Assembly: GCA_963703655.1 (NCBI GenBank)
Contig: CAVPFA010000006.1
Coordinates: 310,001 to 374,000 of the forward strand
Direction of reading: 5' to 3'
Length of the DNA: 64,000 nt
Origin: CAVPFA01 sp963703655
GTDB lineage: Bacteria > Actinomycetota > Acidimicrobiia > Acidimicrobiales > Bog-793
A model generated the notes under the pieces. It saw nothing but the letters and a program-made list of their open reading frames with translations. It did no database searches and was not told where the DNA came from. The position numbers and the translations under genes were made by a program. This document shows, one piece after another, positions 41,144 through 50,317 of the stretch (position 1 is the stretch's first letter; each line of letters begins with the position of its first letter).

Positions 41144-41149
41144 TAGGCT
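41144..41149 (+). promoter_or_regulatory. -10 box (TAGGCT) of the pentose phosphate operon, leaderless spacing
   Basis: TAGGCT ends six bases before the transketolase ATG at 41156, in a 35-base gap after the desaturase gene. It is the likely promoter for tkt-tal and perhaps further genes. Confidence 0.4.
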
Positions 41150-41155
41150 GCGGTC

Positions 41156-43162
41156 ATGGCCGACGCCGAGCTCGAGAAGCTGTGCGTGAATGTCGTCCGG
41201 GGGCTTGCGATGGACGCTCCCCAACGTGCCGGCAGCGGCCATCCGGGCACGGCGATGGCGCTGGCTCCCTTGGCCCACGTCTTGTTCACCCGCGTGCTGC
41301 GCCACGACCCGAGCCGGCCCGACTGGCCCGACCGCGACCGGTTCATCCTTTCCAACGGGCACGCCTCGATCCTGTTGTACTCCATGTTGTTCCTCAACGG
41401 CTACGGGCTCGAGCTCAGCGACATCGAGCAGTTCCGCCAGTGGGGATCCCGTACCCCCGGCCACCCGGAGGTCCACAGCTCGCCGGGTGTCGAGGTCACG
41501 ACCGGTCCGCTCGGCCAGGGGTTCGCGAACGGGGTCGGCATGGCCGTCGCCGAGCGCTTCTTGCGCTCGCACTTCGGTCCCTCGCTGATCGACCACCACA
41601 TCTTCGTGTTCTGCGGCGACGGTGACCTGATGGAGGGCGTGAGCCACGAGGCCGGCTCGCTGGCCGGCCATCTCGGGCTGGGCCGTCTCGTCTATGTGTT
41701 CGACGACAACCACATCACCATCGACGGCTCGACGGACCTCGCGTCCTCCGACGACGTCCTCGGGCGCTTCGCGAGCTACGGCTGGCACGTCGAGCGCCTG
41801 GGCGAGGTGGCGAACGATCTCGACGCTCTCGAGGCGGGCCTGCGCCGTGGCATGGCCGAGGCGGACCGCCCGTCGCTGCTGGCGCTCCGCAGCCACATCG
41901 GCTGGCCCTCGCCGCATCGAACCGACACCAAGGAGGCCCACGGCGACCCCCTCGGCGCCGAAGAGGTCCGCCTCACCAAGGCGCTGCTCGGCCTGCCGGC
42001 CGATCACGACTTCTTCGTCCCCGACGAGGTGCCCGCGTTCTACCGGGAGAGGGCCCTCCGCGGCCAGAAGGCGCGTGAGGACTGGGAGAAGCGCCTGGCC
42101 GAGTCGGCCGAGGATCTGGACAGGTTCGCGGCGTGCCTTCAAGGAAGGGGCCTCCCCGGATGGGCCGACGGCCTCCCGAGCTTCGAGTCCGGGACCAAGC
42201 TGGCGACGCGCCGGGCCATCAACAAATGCCTGACCGCGACGGTGGAGAACATCCCCGGCCTCGTCGCGGGAGCGGGCGACCTGACCGGCAACACCGGCGT
42301 CGACCTCGGGCCCTCCGCGGAGATGCAGTCCCACGCGCAGGCGGGAGGGACCCAGCTTCACTACGGCATCCGAGAGCACGCAATGGCCGCCTCGATGACC
42401 GGAATGGCCCTGCACGGCGGCGTGCTGCCGGTCGGCGGGACGTTCTTCATCTTCAGCGACTACGCCCGGCCCGCGATCCGCCTCGCGGCGCTGTCGGGTG
42501 CCCACGTCGTCTACTTCTTCACCCACGACTCCGTCGGCCTCGGCGAGGACGGCCCGACGCACCAGCCCATCGAGCAGCTGGCCTCGCTGAGGGCGATGCC
42601 GGGGTTGCGTCTCATCCGGCCGGCGGACGCGAACGAGACCGCGGCGGCGTGGAAGATCGCCGTCGACTCCCCTGGACCGACTGCGCTGGTGCTCAGCCGC
42701 CAGGATCTCCCTGTGCTCGCCGAGACGAGCGGGCCCGCGGCCGTGGGCGTGCCGCGTGGCGCCTACGTGCTCGTGCCCGGGCGCGGCGACGGCGCCGTGC
42801 CCGACATCGTGCTCATCGGGACCGGCAGCGAGGTCCAGCACTGCCTCGGGGCGGCGGTCCTACTCGAGGCCGACGGCCTCGCCGCCCGAGTCGTCTCGTT
42901 TCCGAGCTGGGACCTGTTCGCCGCTCAGGACGCCGCGTACCGGGATGCGGTCCTGCCGCCGGGCGCCCCCCGGCTGGCCGTGGAGGCGGCGGCGTCCTTC
43001 GGGTGGGAGCGCTACGCGGACGCGACGGTGTCGATCGACCGCTTCGGTGCTTCGGCGCCGGGGGCGGTGAACATGGAGAAATTCGGCTTCAGCGCCGAGA
43101 ACGTCGCCAAGCGGGCCCGCGAGCTGCTCGCGACCCGGGCGCAGCATGGGAGGAAGACGTGA
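41156..43162 (+). CDS. tkt: transketolase
   Basis: 668 residues. Thiamine-diphosphate enzyme features: AGSGHPGTAMALAPLAHVLF, SNGHASILLYSMLFL, TTGPLGQGFANGVGMA, FCGDGDLMEGVSHEAGSLAGHLGL and FDDNHITIDG, which together bind TPP and Mg. The pyrimidine domain has LHYGIREHAMAASMTGMALHGG and HDSVGLGEDGPTHQPIEQL, and the C-terminal domain VLIGTGSEV. It moves two-carbon units between sugar phosphates in the non-oxidative pentose phosphate pathway. Its stop overlaps the start of the transaldolase gene (GTGA), so the two are translationally coupled. Confidence 0.97.
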   Translation: MADAELEKLCVNVVRGLAMDAPQRAGSGHPGTAMALAPLAHVLFTRVLRHDPSRPDWPDRDRFILSNGHASILLYSMLFLNGYGLELSDIEQFRQWGSRTPGHPEVHSSPGVEVTTGPLGQGFANGVGMAVAERFLRSHFGPSLIDHHIFVFCGDGDLMEGVSHEAGSLAGHLGLGRLVYVFDDNHITIDGSTDLASSDDVLGRFASYGWHVERLGEVANDLDALEAGLRRGMAEADRPSLLALRSHIGWPSPHRTDTKEAHGDPLGAEEVRLTKALLGLPADHDFFVPDEVPAFYRERALRGQKAREDWEKRLAESAEDLDRFAACLQGRGLPGWADGLPSFESGTKLATRRAINKCLTATVENIPGLVAGAGDLTGNTGVDLGPSAEMQSHAQAGGTQLHYGIREHAMAASMTGMALHGGVLPVGGTFFIFSDYARPAIRLAALSGAHVVYFFTHDSVGLGEDGPTHQPIEQLASLRAMPGLRLIRPADANETAAAWKIAVDSPGPTALVLSRQDLPVLAETSGPAAVGVPRGAYVLVPGRGDGAVPDIVLIGTGSEVQHCLGAAVLLEADGLAARVVSFPSWDLFAAQDAAYRDAVLPPGAPRLAVEAAASFGWERYADATVSIDRFGASAPGAVNMEKFGFSAENVAKRARELLATRAQHGRKT

Positions 43163-44301
43163 CGAGACTGCAGGACCTCTACGCGACCGGTGGCCAGAGC
43201 CCATGGCTCGACAACCTGAAACGCTCCTATCTGACCTCGGGCCACCTGGCCGAGCTAGTCTCCATCGGCGTTCGTGGGCTCACCTCGAACCCGACGATCA
43301 TGGCCAGGGCGATCGCCGGCAGCGAGGACTACGACAAGGAATTCTCGGCGCTCCTCGCGGCCGGCCAGAGCGTCGACGAGGCCTACTGGGACCTCGTGAT
43401 CAGCGACGTCACCGGGGCTCTCGGGGTGCTCCGCCAGGTGTACGAGGAGAGCGCCGGCGGTGACGGCTTCGTCTCGATCGAGGTCTCGCCTCGTCTTGCC
43501 CACGACACGAAAGCCACGATCGAGGCGGCCCGTGGGCTGCACGAGCGGATCGACCTGCCGAATCTGTTCGTCAAGATCCCCGCCACCGAGGAGGGACTCG
43601 GCGCGATCGAGGCCATGATCGGCGAAGGCCGCAGCATCAACGTGACGCTCATCTTCTCCCTCGGCCGCTACCGCGAGGTCATCGAGGCCTACCTCTCCGG
43701 CCTGGAGCAGCTCGTCCGGGCCGGCGCAGACGCCTCCAAGGTGGCCTCGGTTGCCTCGGTGGCGTCGTTCTTCGTCAGTCGCGTGGACACCGAGACCGAC
43801 CGCCGCCTCGAGCAGATCGCCAAGGACGAGCCCGACTCTCCGAAGGCCGCCCGTGCCCTCGCGTTGCGCGGCACCGCCGCGGTCGCCCAGGCGCGGCTCG
43901 CGTACCGGGTCTACCTCGAGGCGTTCGCCGGACCGCGGTGGGAAGCGCTGGCGCGAGCCGGTGCCCGGACACAGCGGCCGCTGTGGGCGTCCACCTCGAC
44001 CAAGAACCCTTCCTACCCCGACCTTGCCTACGTGGACACGCTCGTCGCGCCGAACACCGTGAACACGATGCCGGAGGAGACGCTCGATCTCTACCTCGAT
44101 CACGGAACCCTGGTACCCATCGGCGAGGCCGATCTCGCCGCGGCCGCGTCCACCTTCGAGCACCTCGACGAGTGCGGGATCGACATCGCGGACGTCGCCA
44201 GCGTGCTCGAGGCCGAGGGCGTCGCAGCGTTCGACGCGTCCTTCGACGACCTTTTGGGCAAGCTGCGGGAAAAGGCCGGCGCTCTCGGGCCGGCCACCTG
44301 A
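43159..44301 (+). CDS. tal: transaldolase
   Basis: 380 residues from GTG 43159, overlapping the tkt stop by four bases. Landmarks: QSPWLDNLKRSYL, GVRGLTSNPTIMARAI, FVSIEVSPRLAHDTKATI, NLFVKIPATEEGLGAIE with the Schiff-base lysine, SINVTLIFSLGRY, VASFFVSRVDTETDRRLE and SYPDLAYVDTLVAPNTVNTMPEETL. It belongs to the long actinobacterial/cyanobacterial class. It moves dihydroxyacetone units from sedoheptulose-7-phosphate to glyceraldehyde-3-phosphate. It is part of the tkt-tal-zwf-pgl unit; the next gene starts 76 bases on. Confidence 0.96.
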   Translation: MTRLQDLYATGGQSPWLDNLKRSYLTSGHLAELVSIGVRGLTSNPTIMARAIAGSEDYDKEFSALLAAGQSVDEAYWDLVISDVTGALGVLRQVYEESAGGDGFVSIEVSPRLAHDTKATIEAARGLHERIDLPNLFVKIPATEEGLGAIEAMIGEGRSINVTLIFSLGRYREVIEAYLSGLEQLVRAGADASKVASVASVASFFVSRVDTETDRRLEQIAKDEPDSPKAARALALRGTAAVAQARLAYRVYLEAFAGPRWEALARAGARTQRPLWASTSTKNPSYPDLAYVDTLVAPNTVNTMPEETLDLYLDHGTLVPIGEADLAAAASTFEHLDECGIDIADVASVLEAEGVAAFDASFDDLLGKLREKAGALGPAT

Positions 44302-44377
44302 CCTCCGGGCCGTCGAGGCGCCCGGAGGCGCGCGACCGATCACTGTGGCCGGAACCCAACGTCTAAGGAGTCCGACG

Positions 44378-45865
44378 ATGAGCACCGCAAAGCCCCCACC
44401 ATTGGCGCTCGTGCTGTTCGGCGCGTCGGGAGACCTGACGGCGCGAAAGCTCCTGCCGGCGCTCGCCTCGCTGGCCGGCGAGGGCTCGCTGCCTGAGGGC
44501 TTCGGGCTCATCGGCGTCGCCAGGACCCCGTGGTCCGAGGACGATTTCCGCAAGCACTGCCTCGAGGCAGTCCCCGACGCCAAGCCCGTCTGGGCCCAGC
44601 TCGTAAAGGGCTTCCGATACGTGACCGGCGACTACGACGACGATCCGACCTTCGTGAAGGTCTCAGAGACCCTCGCCGAGCTGGACGCCCGGAGCGAGGG
44701 CGCCGCCTCGGGAGGCAACCGGCTCTTCTATCTCGCGACGATCCCGTCGCTGTTCGGAGAGGTCGCAAAGGGCCTTGCCCGCCACGGCCTGAATCACCCC
44801 GGGCCGGGGGGCCAGTTCGCCCGGCTGGTGATCGAAAAGCCCTTCGGCAGGGACCTGGAATCGGCGGTGGCCCTCGACGCGACGCTCCACGAGTGCTTCG
44901 ACGAGAACCAGATCTACCGGATCGACCACTACATGGGCAAGGAGACCGTGCAGAACGTCCTTGCCCTGCGCTTCGCGAACTCGATCTTCGAGCCCGTCTG
45001 GAACCGTCGCTACGTCGGCCACGTGCACCTGACCGTGGCCGAGTCCCTCGGGGTCGAGCACCGCGGCTCGTTCTACGAGAGCGCAGGAGCGCTGCGCGAC
45101 ATCGTGCAGAACCACGTCATGCAGGTGCTGGCGCTGACCTTGATGGAGCCGTCGGCGACGATGGACCCGACCGCGATACGAGACGAGAAGGTCAAGCTGC
45201 TGCGCTCGATCGTGATCCCGAAGGTCGACGAGGTGGAGGCCACGGTCGTTCGCGCCCAGTACCTGGCGGGCATGACCGACGGCAAGGTCGTGCCCGGTTA
45301 CCGGGAGGAGGAGGGCGTCGACCCGCATTCTGTGACCGAGACCTTCGTCGCGATGCGCCTCGCCGTCGACAACTGGCGCTGGGCCGGCGTCCCCATCTTC
45401 GTGCGCACCGGCAAGCGCCTAGCGAGGCGCTCGACCGAGGTCGCGATGGTCTTCCAGCGACCGCCCCACCTCCCCTTCGCCGGCCAGCTCGTGCGCGGGC
45501 TCCAGCCCGACGCGCTCGTGCTGCGGATCCAGCCCGACGAGGGAATCACGCTGCGTTTCGGGGCCAAGGTGCCGGGCCAGGACTTCCGCGTCCGCACCGT
45601 GGCGATGGACTTCTCCTACAAGGAGGCCTTCGGTTCCGACCCGCCCGAGGCCTACGAGCGCCTTCTGCTCGACGCGATGCTCGGCGACCCGACGCTGTTC
45701 ATCCGCACAGACGAGGTCGAGCAGGCATGGCGCCTGCTCGCGCCCGTCCAGCAGGCTTTCGCCGAGGGCTTTCCCCACCTTGCGTTCTACAAGTCGGGAT
45801 CCTGGGGCCCGCTCGAAGCCGCTCGGCTCCTCGAACCGGATGGGTACGAGTGGGTGAACTCCTGA
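44378..45865 (+). CDS. zwf: glucose-6-phosphate 1-dehydrogenase
   Basis: 495 residues from ATG 44378 (the frame is open upstream to 44345, but this ATG matches homologues). Nucleotide-binding VLFGASGDLTARKLLPAL, catalytic and substrate region IEKPFGRDLESA and YRIDHYMGKETVQNVLALRFAN, then SFYESAGALRDIVQNHVMQVLAL and PIFVRTGKRLARR. It oxidises glucose-6-phosphate to the lactone with NADP. The opcA gene that commonly follows zwf in actinobacteria is missing here; pgl follows directly after 17 bases. Confidence 0.97.
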   Translation: MSTAKPPPLALVLFGASGDLTARKLLPALASLAGEGSLPEGFGLIGVARTPWSEDDFRKHCLEAVPDAKPVWAQLVKGFRYVTGDYDDDPTFVKVSETLAELDARSEGAASGGNRLFYLATIPSLFGEVAKGLARHGLNHPGPGGQFARLVIEKPFGRDLESAVALDATLHECFDENQIYRIDHYMGKETVQNVLALRFANSIFEPVWNRRYVGHVHLTVAESLGVEHRGSFYESAGALRDIVQNHVMQVLALTLMEPSATMDPTAIRDEKVKLLRSIVIPKVDEVEATVVRAQYLAGMTDGKVVPGYREEEGVDPHSVTETFVAMRLAVDNWRWAGVPIFVRTGKRLARRSTEVAMVFQRPPHLPFAGQLVRGLQPDALVLRIQPDEGITLRFGAKVPGQDFRVRTVAMDFSYKEAFGSDPPEAYERLLLDAMLGDPTLFIRTDEVEQAWRLLAPVQQAFAEGFPHLAFYKSGSWGPLEAARLLEPDGYEWVNS

Positions 45866-45882
45866 GCCCCCCGAACGGAGAC

Positions 45883-46575
45883 ATGCGAGTCGTAGACGAC
45901 GTGCCGGCGGCCTTCGCCGACCTCGTCACCGAGGCGGTCGGTGCTGAGCTCGCCGGCTCGGGCCGAGCGCGCGGCTACCCGTTTCGCCTCGTGCTGTCGG
46001 GGGGTTCGACCGCCCGAGCGTGTTACGAGCAACTGGCGACGCGTGCCGGCCTCGACTGGGCGCGGATCGAGTGTCTCGTCGGCGACGAGCGCTGCGTGCC
46101 GGCCGACCACGCCGACGCGAATCAGCGCATGATCCGCGAGGTGCTGGTCGATCGGGTCGAGCCACACCCGAGGTTGTGGGCGATGGACTGCGCCGAACCG
46201 GCGCAGGCTTACGAGGCGGTCGTCACGGCCTCTCAGCACCTCGACCTGGTGCACCTCGGGTTGGGCCCCGACGGCCACACCGCGTCGTTGTTCCCCGGCT
46301 CGGCGGCGCTCGAGGCCCCGCCGGACCGCCTCGTCGAGCACAACGTGGACCCGTCGGGCCGCAACCCCTACGAGCGGCTCACCTTGACCCTCGGCGGGAT
46401 CGCCCGCGCCCGGCTCGTCGTGTTCACGGTCGAAGGTCGCGACAAGCGCCAAGCCATGGAGAGGGTCCTTCGCCACGACGACCTTCCCGCGACGCGGGTG
46501 CGCGCCGAGCGCGTCGTCTGGCTCTGCGACCCGGAGGCCGTCGAGGCCGATCCCTCGGGAAGAGAGGCGCCATGA
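45883..46575 (+). CDS. pgl: 6-phosphogluconolactonase
   Basis: 230 residues from ATG 45883. The glucosamine-6-phosphate isomerase-like fold shows FRLVLSGGSTARACYEQLA, then IECLVGDERCVPADHADANQRMIREVL and VHLGLGPDGHTASLFPGS, the lactone-binding and catalytic His region. Late Arg/Lys in LVVFTVEGRDKRQAMERVL fit the family. It hydrolyses 6-phosphogluconolactone formed by Zwf. Its TGA overlaps the ATG of fbiC (ATGA), an unexpected partner. Confidence 0.95.
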   Translation: MRVVDDVPAAFADLVTEAVGAELAGSGRARGYPFRLVLSGGSTARACYEQLATRAGLDWARIECLVGDERCVPADHADANQRMIREVLVDRVEPHPRLWAMDCAEPAQAYEAVVTASQHLDLVHLGLGPDGHTASLFPGSAALEAPPDRLVEHNVDPSGRNPYERLTLTLGGIARARLVVFTVEGRDKRQAMERVLRHDDLPATRVRAERVVWLCDPEAVEADPSGREAP

Positions 46576-48891
46576 TCGAGCCGCCCACCGACGCCGAGCT
46601 CCTGGCGGCACCGCTCGAGGACCTGGTCTTCGCGGCGACGGCACGTGCGCGACGGGCGTTACGGGAGCCGCATCACGTTCTCTCCGAAGGTCTTCATCCC
46701 CCTCACGATGCTCTGCCAGGACCGGTGCGGCTACTGCACCTTCGCCAAGCCACCGGCTCGCCTCGAAGACGCCTATCTGAGCCCCGAGCAGGTCCTCGCC
46801 ATCGCCCGGGCAGGCGCCGCCGCGGGCTGCCACGAAGCCCTCTTCACCCTCGGCGAACGCCCCGAGCTCCGTTACCCGGCCGCGGCGGCGTGGCTCGCGG
46901 GTCGCGGATTTGCCTCGACGGTGGACTACCTGGCCGAGTGCTGCCGCCTCGTCGGAACCGAGACCGGTCTCCTCGCGCACGCAAACGCAGGGGCGCTCTT
47001 CGACGACGAGCTCGCGCAGCTTCGCAAGGTGGCGGTCAGCCAGGGCATGATGCTCGAGTCCCTCGCCGGGAATCTGGCCTGTCACCGCAACTCGCCCGAC
47101 AAGTCGCCCGCCCGCCGTCTCGCCACCTTGGAGGCCGCCGGCCGCCTTCAGATCGCGTTCACGACCGGCATCCTCGTCGGCATCGGCGACACCCGCGCCG
47201 ACCGCATCGCAGCGCTGCAGCGCGATCGCGGCCAGCCACGTCCGGCACGGACACGTCCAAGAGGTGATCGTCCAGAACTTCCTCCCCAAGGCCGGCACCT
47301 CCATGCACTCGGCCCCGGGGTGCCCCCCTGAGGAGCATCTCTGGGCGATCGCAGCCGCGCGGATCGTCCTTCCCCCCGACATCCACCTCCAGGCCCCGCC
47401 GAACCTGACCGAGGACTTCGCGATGCTGCTCGACGCCGGCATCGACGACTGGGGTGGCGTGTCTCCCGTGACGGCCGACCACGTCAACCCCGAGCGCGCC
47501 TGGCCGGCGCTCGACCGTCTCCGGGAGGCGACCGAGCAGCGAGGCCACGTGCTGGCGCCGCGCCTCGCGGTGCATCCGGAGTGGTCAGGCGAGAGGTTCG
47601 TGGCAGAAGAGCTGCGTTTCGTGGTGCTGGACAACTCCGATGCCGAAGGCCTCGCACGCGACTCGGACTGGTGCTCGGGAGGCGAAGCGCCGCCGCCGCG
47701 CCTTTTGGCCGGCCGCGCGGCTCGTCGTCCCGCGTTCGCGGCCGGAGCGCCGTCCGGGGCCTGGCCCCCGAGCACCGGCGGCGCGGTGGGCGAGGTGCTT
47801 GCGGGTGCGCTCGGCGGCCAGGAGGTCGGAGAGGACGAGATCGTGACCCTCTTTCGGCCCGCGGTAAGGAGGTGGTGGCCGTCGCCGAGGTGGCTGACGA
47901 GATGAGGCGCGCGGCCGTGGGCGACGTCGTCACCTTCGTGGCCAATCGGAACATCAACTACACCAACGTCTGCACCTTCAAGTGCAGATTCTGCGCCTTT
48001 TCAAAGGGCCCCCTGTCGCTGAACCTCCGCGGCAGCCCGTACCTGCTCGAGCTCGAGGAGATCACGCGGCGCGTCGTCGAGGCCGAGCAGGAGGGAGCCA
48101 CCGAAGTCTGCCTGCAAGGCGGGATCCACCCCAGCTTCGACGGCGACTACTACCTCGAGGTGCTGAAGGCGGTCCGCGCCGGATCCGAGCGCATCCACAT
48201 CCACGCCTTCACCGCGCTCGAGGTTCACGAGGGGGCGCGCCGGCTCGAGGAGCCGCTTGCGACCTACCTCGTCCGTTTGCGCGACGCCGGCCTGCGCACG
48301 CTGCCGGGCACGGCGGCGGAGATCCTCGACGACGAGGTACGTGCCGTCCTGTGCCCGGACAAGGTCAACACCGAGCAGTGGCTCGAGGTCCACCGCATCG
48401 CCCACGGCGTCGGACTGCGGTCGAACGTCACCATCATGTTCGGCGCCGTCGAGCAGCCCCGCCACTGGGCCCGGCACCTCATCCGCACCCGCGCGCTGCA
48501 AAAAGACACCGGGGGGTTCACCGAGTTCGTGCCCCTGCCCTTTGTTCACATGGCCTCGCCGATCTATCTCCAGCGCAGGTCGCGTCGCGGCCCGACGTTC
48601 CGAGAAGCCGTCCTCATGCACGCGGTGGGGCGCGTCGCCTATCACGGCTGGATCGACAACATCCAGGCGAGCTGGGTGAAGATGGGGGTGGGGGGTGCCA
48701 AGCAGCTGCTCGCAGCCGGCTGCAACGACCTCGGCGGGACCCTCATGGACGAGAACATCTCCCGGGCGGCAGGCGCGAGCCACGGGCAGAAGATGGCCGA
48801 AGCCGACTTTCGCGCAATTGCCGAGTCCGCAGGGCGCCGCCTCGAGCAGAGGACAACGCTTTACGGGCGGGTCGTGCCCGCCGCGTCCTGA
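46572..48891 (+). CDS. fbiC: FbiC, bifunctional FO synthase (CofG-CofH fusion), three frameshifts as sequenced
   Basis: From ATG 46572 (overlapping the pgl stop) the frame reads AELLAAPLEDLVFAATA. An extra base near 46644 shifts it to VRDGRYGSRITFSPKVFIPLT with LCQDRCGYCTFAK, the first radical-SAM C-x3-C-x2-C of the CofG half. An extra C near 47221 shifts it again to SHVRHGHVQEVIVQNFLPKAGTS and GVSPVTADHVNPERAWP. A missing C near 47851 returns it to EVADEMRRAAVGDVVTFVAN and TNVCTFKCRFCAFSKG, the CofH C-x3-C-x2-C, ending in GGTLMDENISRAAGASHGQ. Repaired length is about 772 residues. The enzyme makes FO, the deazaflavin of coenzyme F420, from a tyrosine-derived and a pyrimidine precursor using SAM. 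Confidence 0.93.
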
Positions 48892-48894
48892 GTC

Positions 48895-49940
48895 GTGAGC
48901 AACGCGACAGTGGGCGGTCCCGACGACGAGCGGGTCGCGAGCCTCGTCAGCGAGCTGCTGGACCTCTCCGGCGCTCGCGCCGAACCGCGACCTGCTGCGG
49001 GACATCCTCGTGACCGGGCTCGCCTTCGGGAGCATCGACGCCAGCCGCCTCGATCTCAAGATCGCGGCCTCGGCGCTTGCCGAGATGGGGCGGGCGTTCG
49101 AGCTGTTCGCGCCCTACAGGGGCATCTCCAAGCTGACCATGTTCGGTTCTGCCCGAACGGCCGTGTCCGACCCCCTCTACGCCCAGGCCGTCGATCTCGC
49201 CGCACGGATGGCGCACGAGGGGTGGCTCGTGGTCACGGGCGCAGGGCCCGGCATCATGGCGGCGGGAACCGAAGGCGCCGGGCTCGACATGTCGCTCGGC
49301 GTCGAGATCCGTCTTCCGTTCGAGACGGCGTCCCACCCTCAGCTGGCGGCGGAGGGCCGGCTCGTGGAGATGAAGTACTTCTTCACGCGCAAGCTCATGC
49401 TGATGAAGGAGTCGGCGGCCTTCGCCGTCCTGCCGGGGGGTTTCGGGACCCTTGACGAGTGTTTCGAGCTGCTCACCCTGCTCCAGACCGGCAAGGCGGA
49501 ACCTGCGCCGATCGTCCTGGTTGACCTGCCCGGCGACCCGTACTGGGAGGGACTGGAGAGCTTCATCGGCGAGGTGATGCGCCGCGGCCTCGTGGACCGG
49601 GAGGACGCGGCCCTCTACCGGATCACCGACGACGTCGCCGTCGCCGTCGACGAGATCCTGCGCTTTTACCGCAACTATCACTCGAGGCGGTTCGTCGGCT
49701 CGACCATGGTCATTCGCTGCCGGTTCGGCCCGACCGCGGCAGAACTGGCGGCGCTGAACGAGGAGTTCGCAGACATCTGCACGTCCAAGGGGATCTGGCG
49801 GACCGGGACCGCTCCCGCCCGAGCGCTCCGATCGGGACAACCTGGATCTACAGCGTCTCGCGCTCGAGTTCGACCGACGATCGCACGGTCGGCTCCGGAT
49901 GCTCATCGACACCATCAACCGGTGGCCCGAGCCGACGTGA
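48895..49940 (+). CDS. LOG-family Rossmann-fold nucleotide-binding protein, two frameshifts as sequenced
   Basis: GTG 48895 starts four bases after fbiC and reads DERVASLVSELLDLSGARA. An extra C near 48980 shifts it to NRDLLRDILVTGLAFGSIDASRLDLK, then LTMFGSARTAVSDPLYAQAVDLA, VVTGAGPGIMAAGTEGAGL and VLPGGFGTLDECFELLTLLQTGK, the PGGxGTxxE motif of the LOG/lysine decarboxylase-like family. An extra base near 49811 leads to the tail SDRDNLDLQRLALEFDRR and INRWPEPT. Repaired length is about 347 residues. Relatives act on nucleotide monophosphates (cytokinin-activating LOG, PpnN nucleosidase). Function here unknown. It ends the operon. Confidence 0.85.
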
Positions 49941-50007
49941 GCTGACCGGTGACAACTGAGCCGGCCGGAGCGCCGGCGGCCGACTCGAACGCACCCGAGC
50001 TGAGCGG

Positions 50008-50277
50008 TCAGGAGTCCGGTTCCGAGTCCGGGTCCTCGGTGCCTCGGCGGCCGGCGACCCGTTCGGCCTGTGCCACGAGGGACGAGGCGCGCTCGACGGC
50101 GTTGCGCGCACGGGAAAGCAGTTTCTCGCGCACGAGGTCCGGGTCGTCCCTCGCCTGCTTGGCGCCGCCGGGGCCTCGGCGCACCTGGGCGCGAAGCGAG
50201 TCGTAGGCGGCGTCGCCGAGCCGCTCGGCCAGGGTGTCGAGCTCGGCCCGGATCGCCTCCAGGGTTCCGTCGTCCAC
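50008..50277 (-). CDS. small helical protein, hypothetical
   Basis: 89 residues, rich in charged residues: LEAIRAELDTLAERLGDAAYDSLRAQV, then DPDLVREKLLSRARNAVERASSLVAQAERVAGR. It should form two or three amphipathic helices, probably a small coiled-coil. The end is acidic (DPDSEPDS). It follows the acyl-CoA ligase gene on the same strand after 40 bases and converges on the LOG gene. I do not recognise a family. Confidence 0.65.
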   Translation of the reverse strand: MDDGTLEAIRAELDTLAERLGDAAYDSLRAQVRRGPGGAKQARDDPDLVREKLLSRARNAVERASSLVAQAERVAGRRGTEDPDSEPDS

Positions 50278-50317
50278 GGCTCGCCTGTTCGCCTGCTCGG
50301 TTCGCCCGTCCGGCCTG

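Noticed and set aside
45787..47775. 662-codon minus-strand frame opposite pgl and fbiC
   Set aside because: Arg/Ala-rich, no motifs; the plus strand carries conserved enzymes (interrupted only by indels).
46572..48891. Programmed frameshifting as an explanation for fbiC
   Set aside because: Three separate shifts in different directions, no common slippery sequence or downstream structure, and similar indels in unrelated neighbouring genes.
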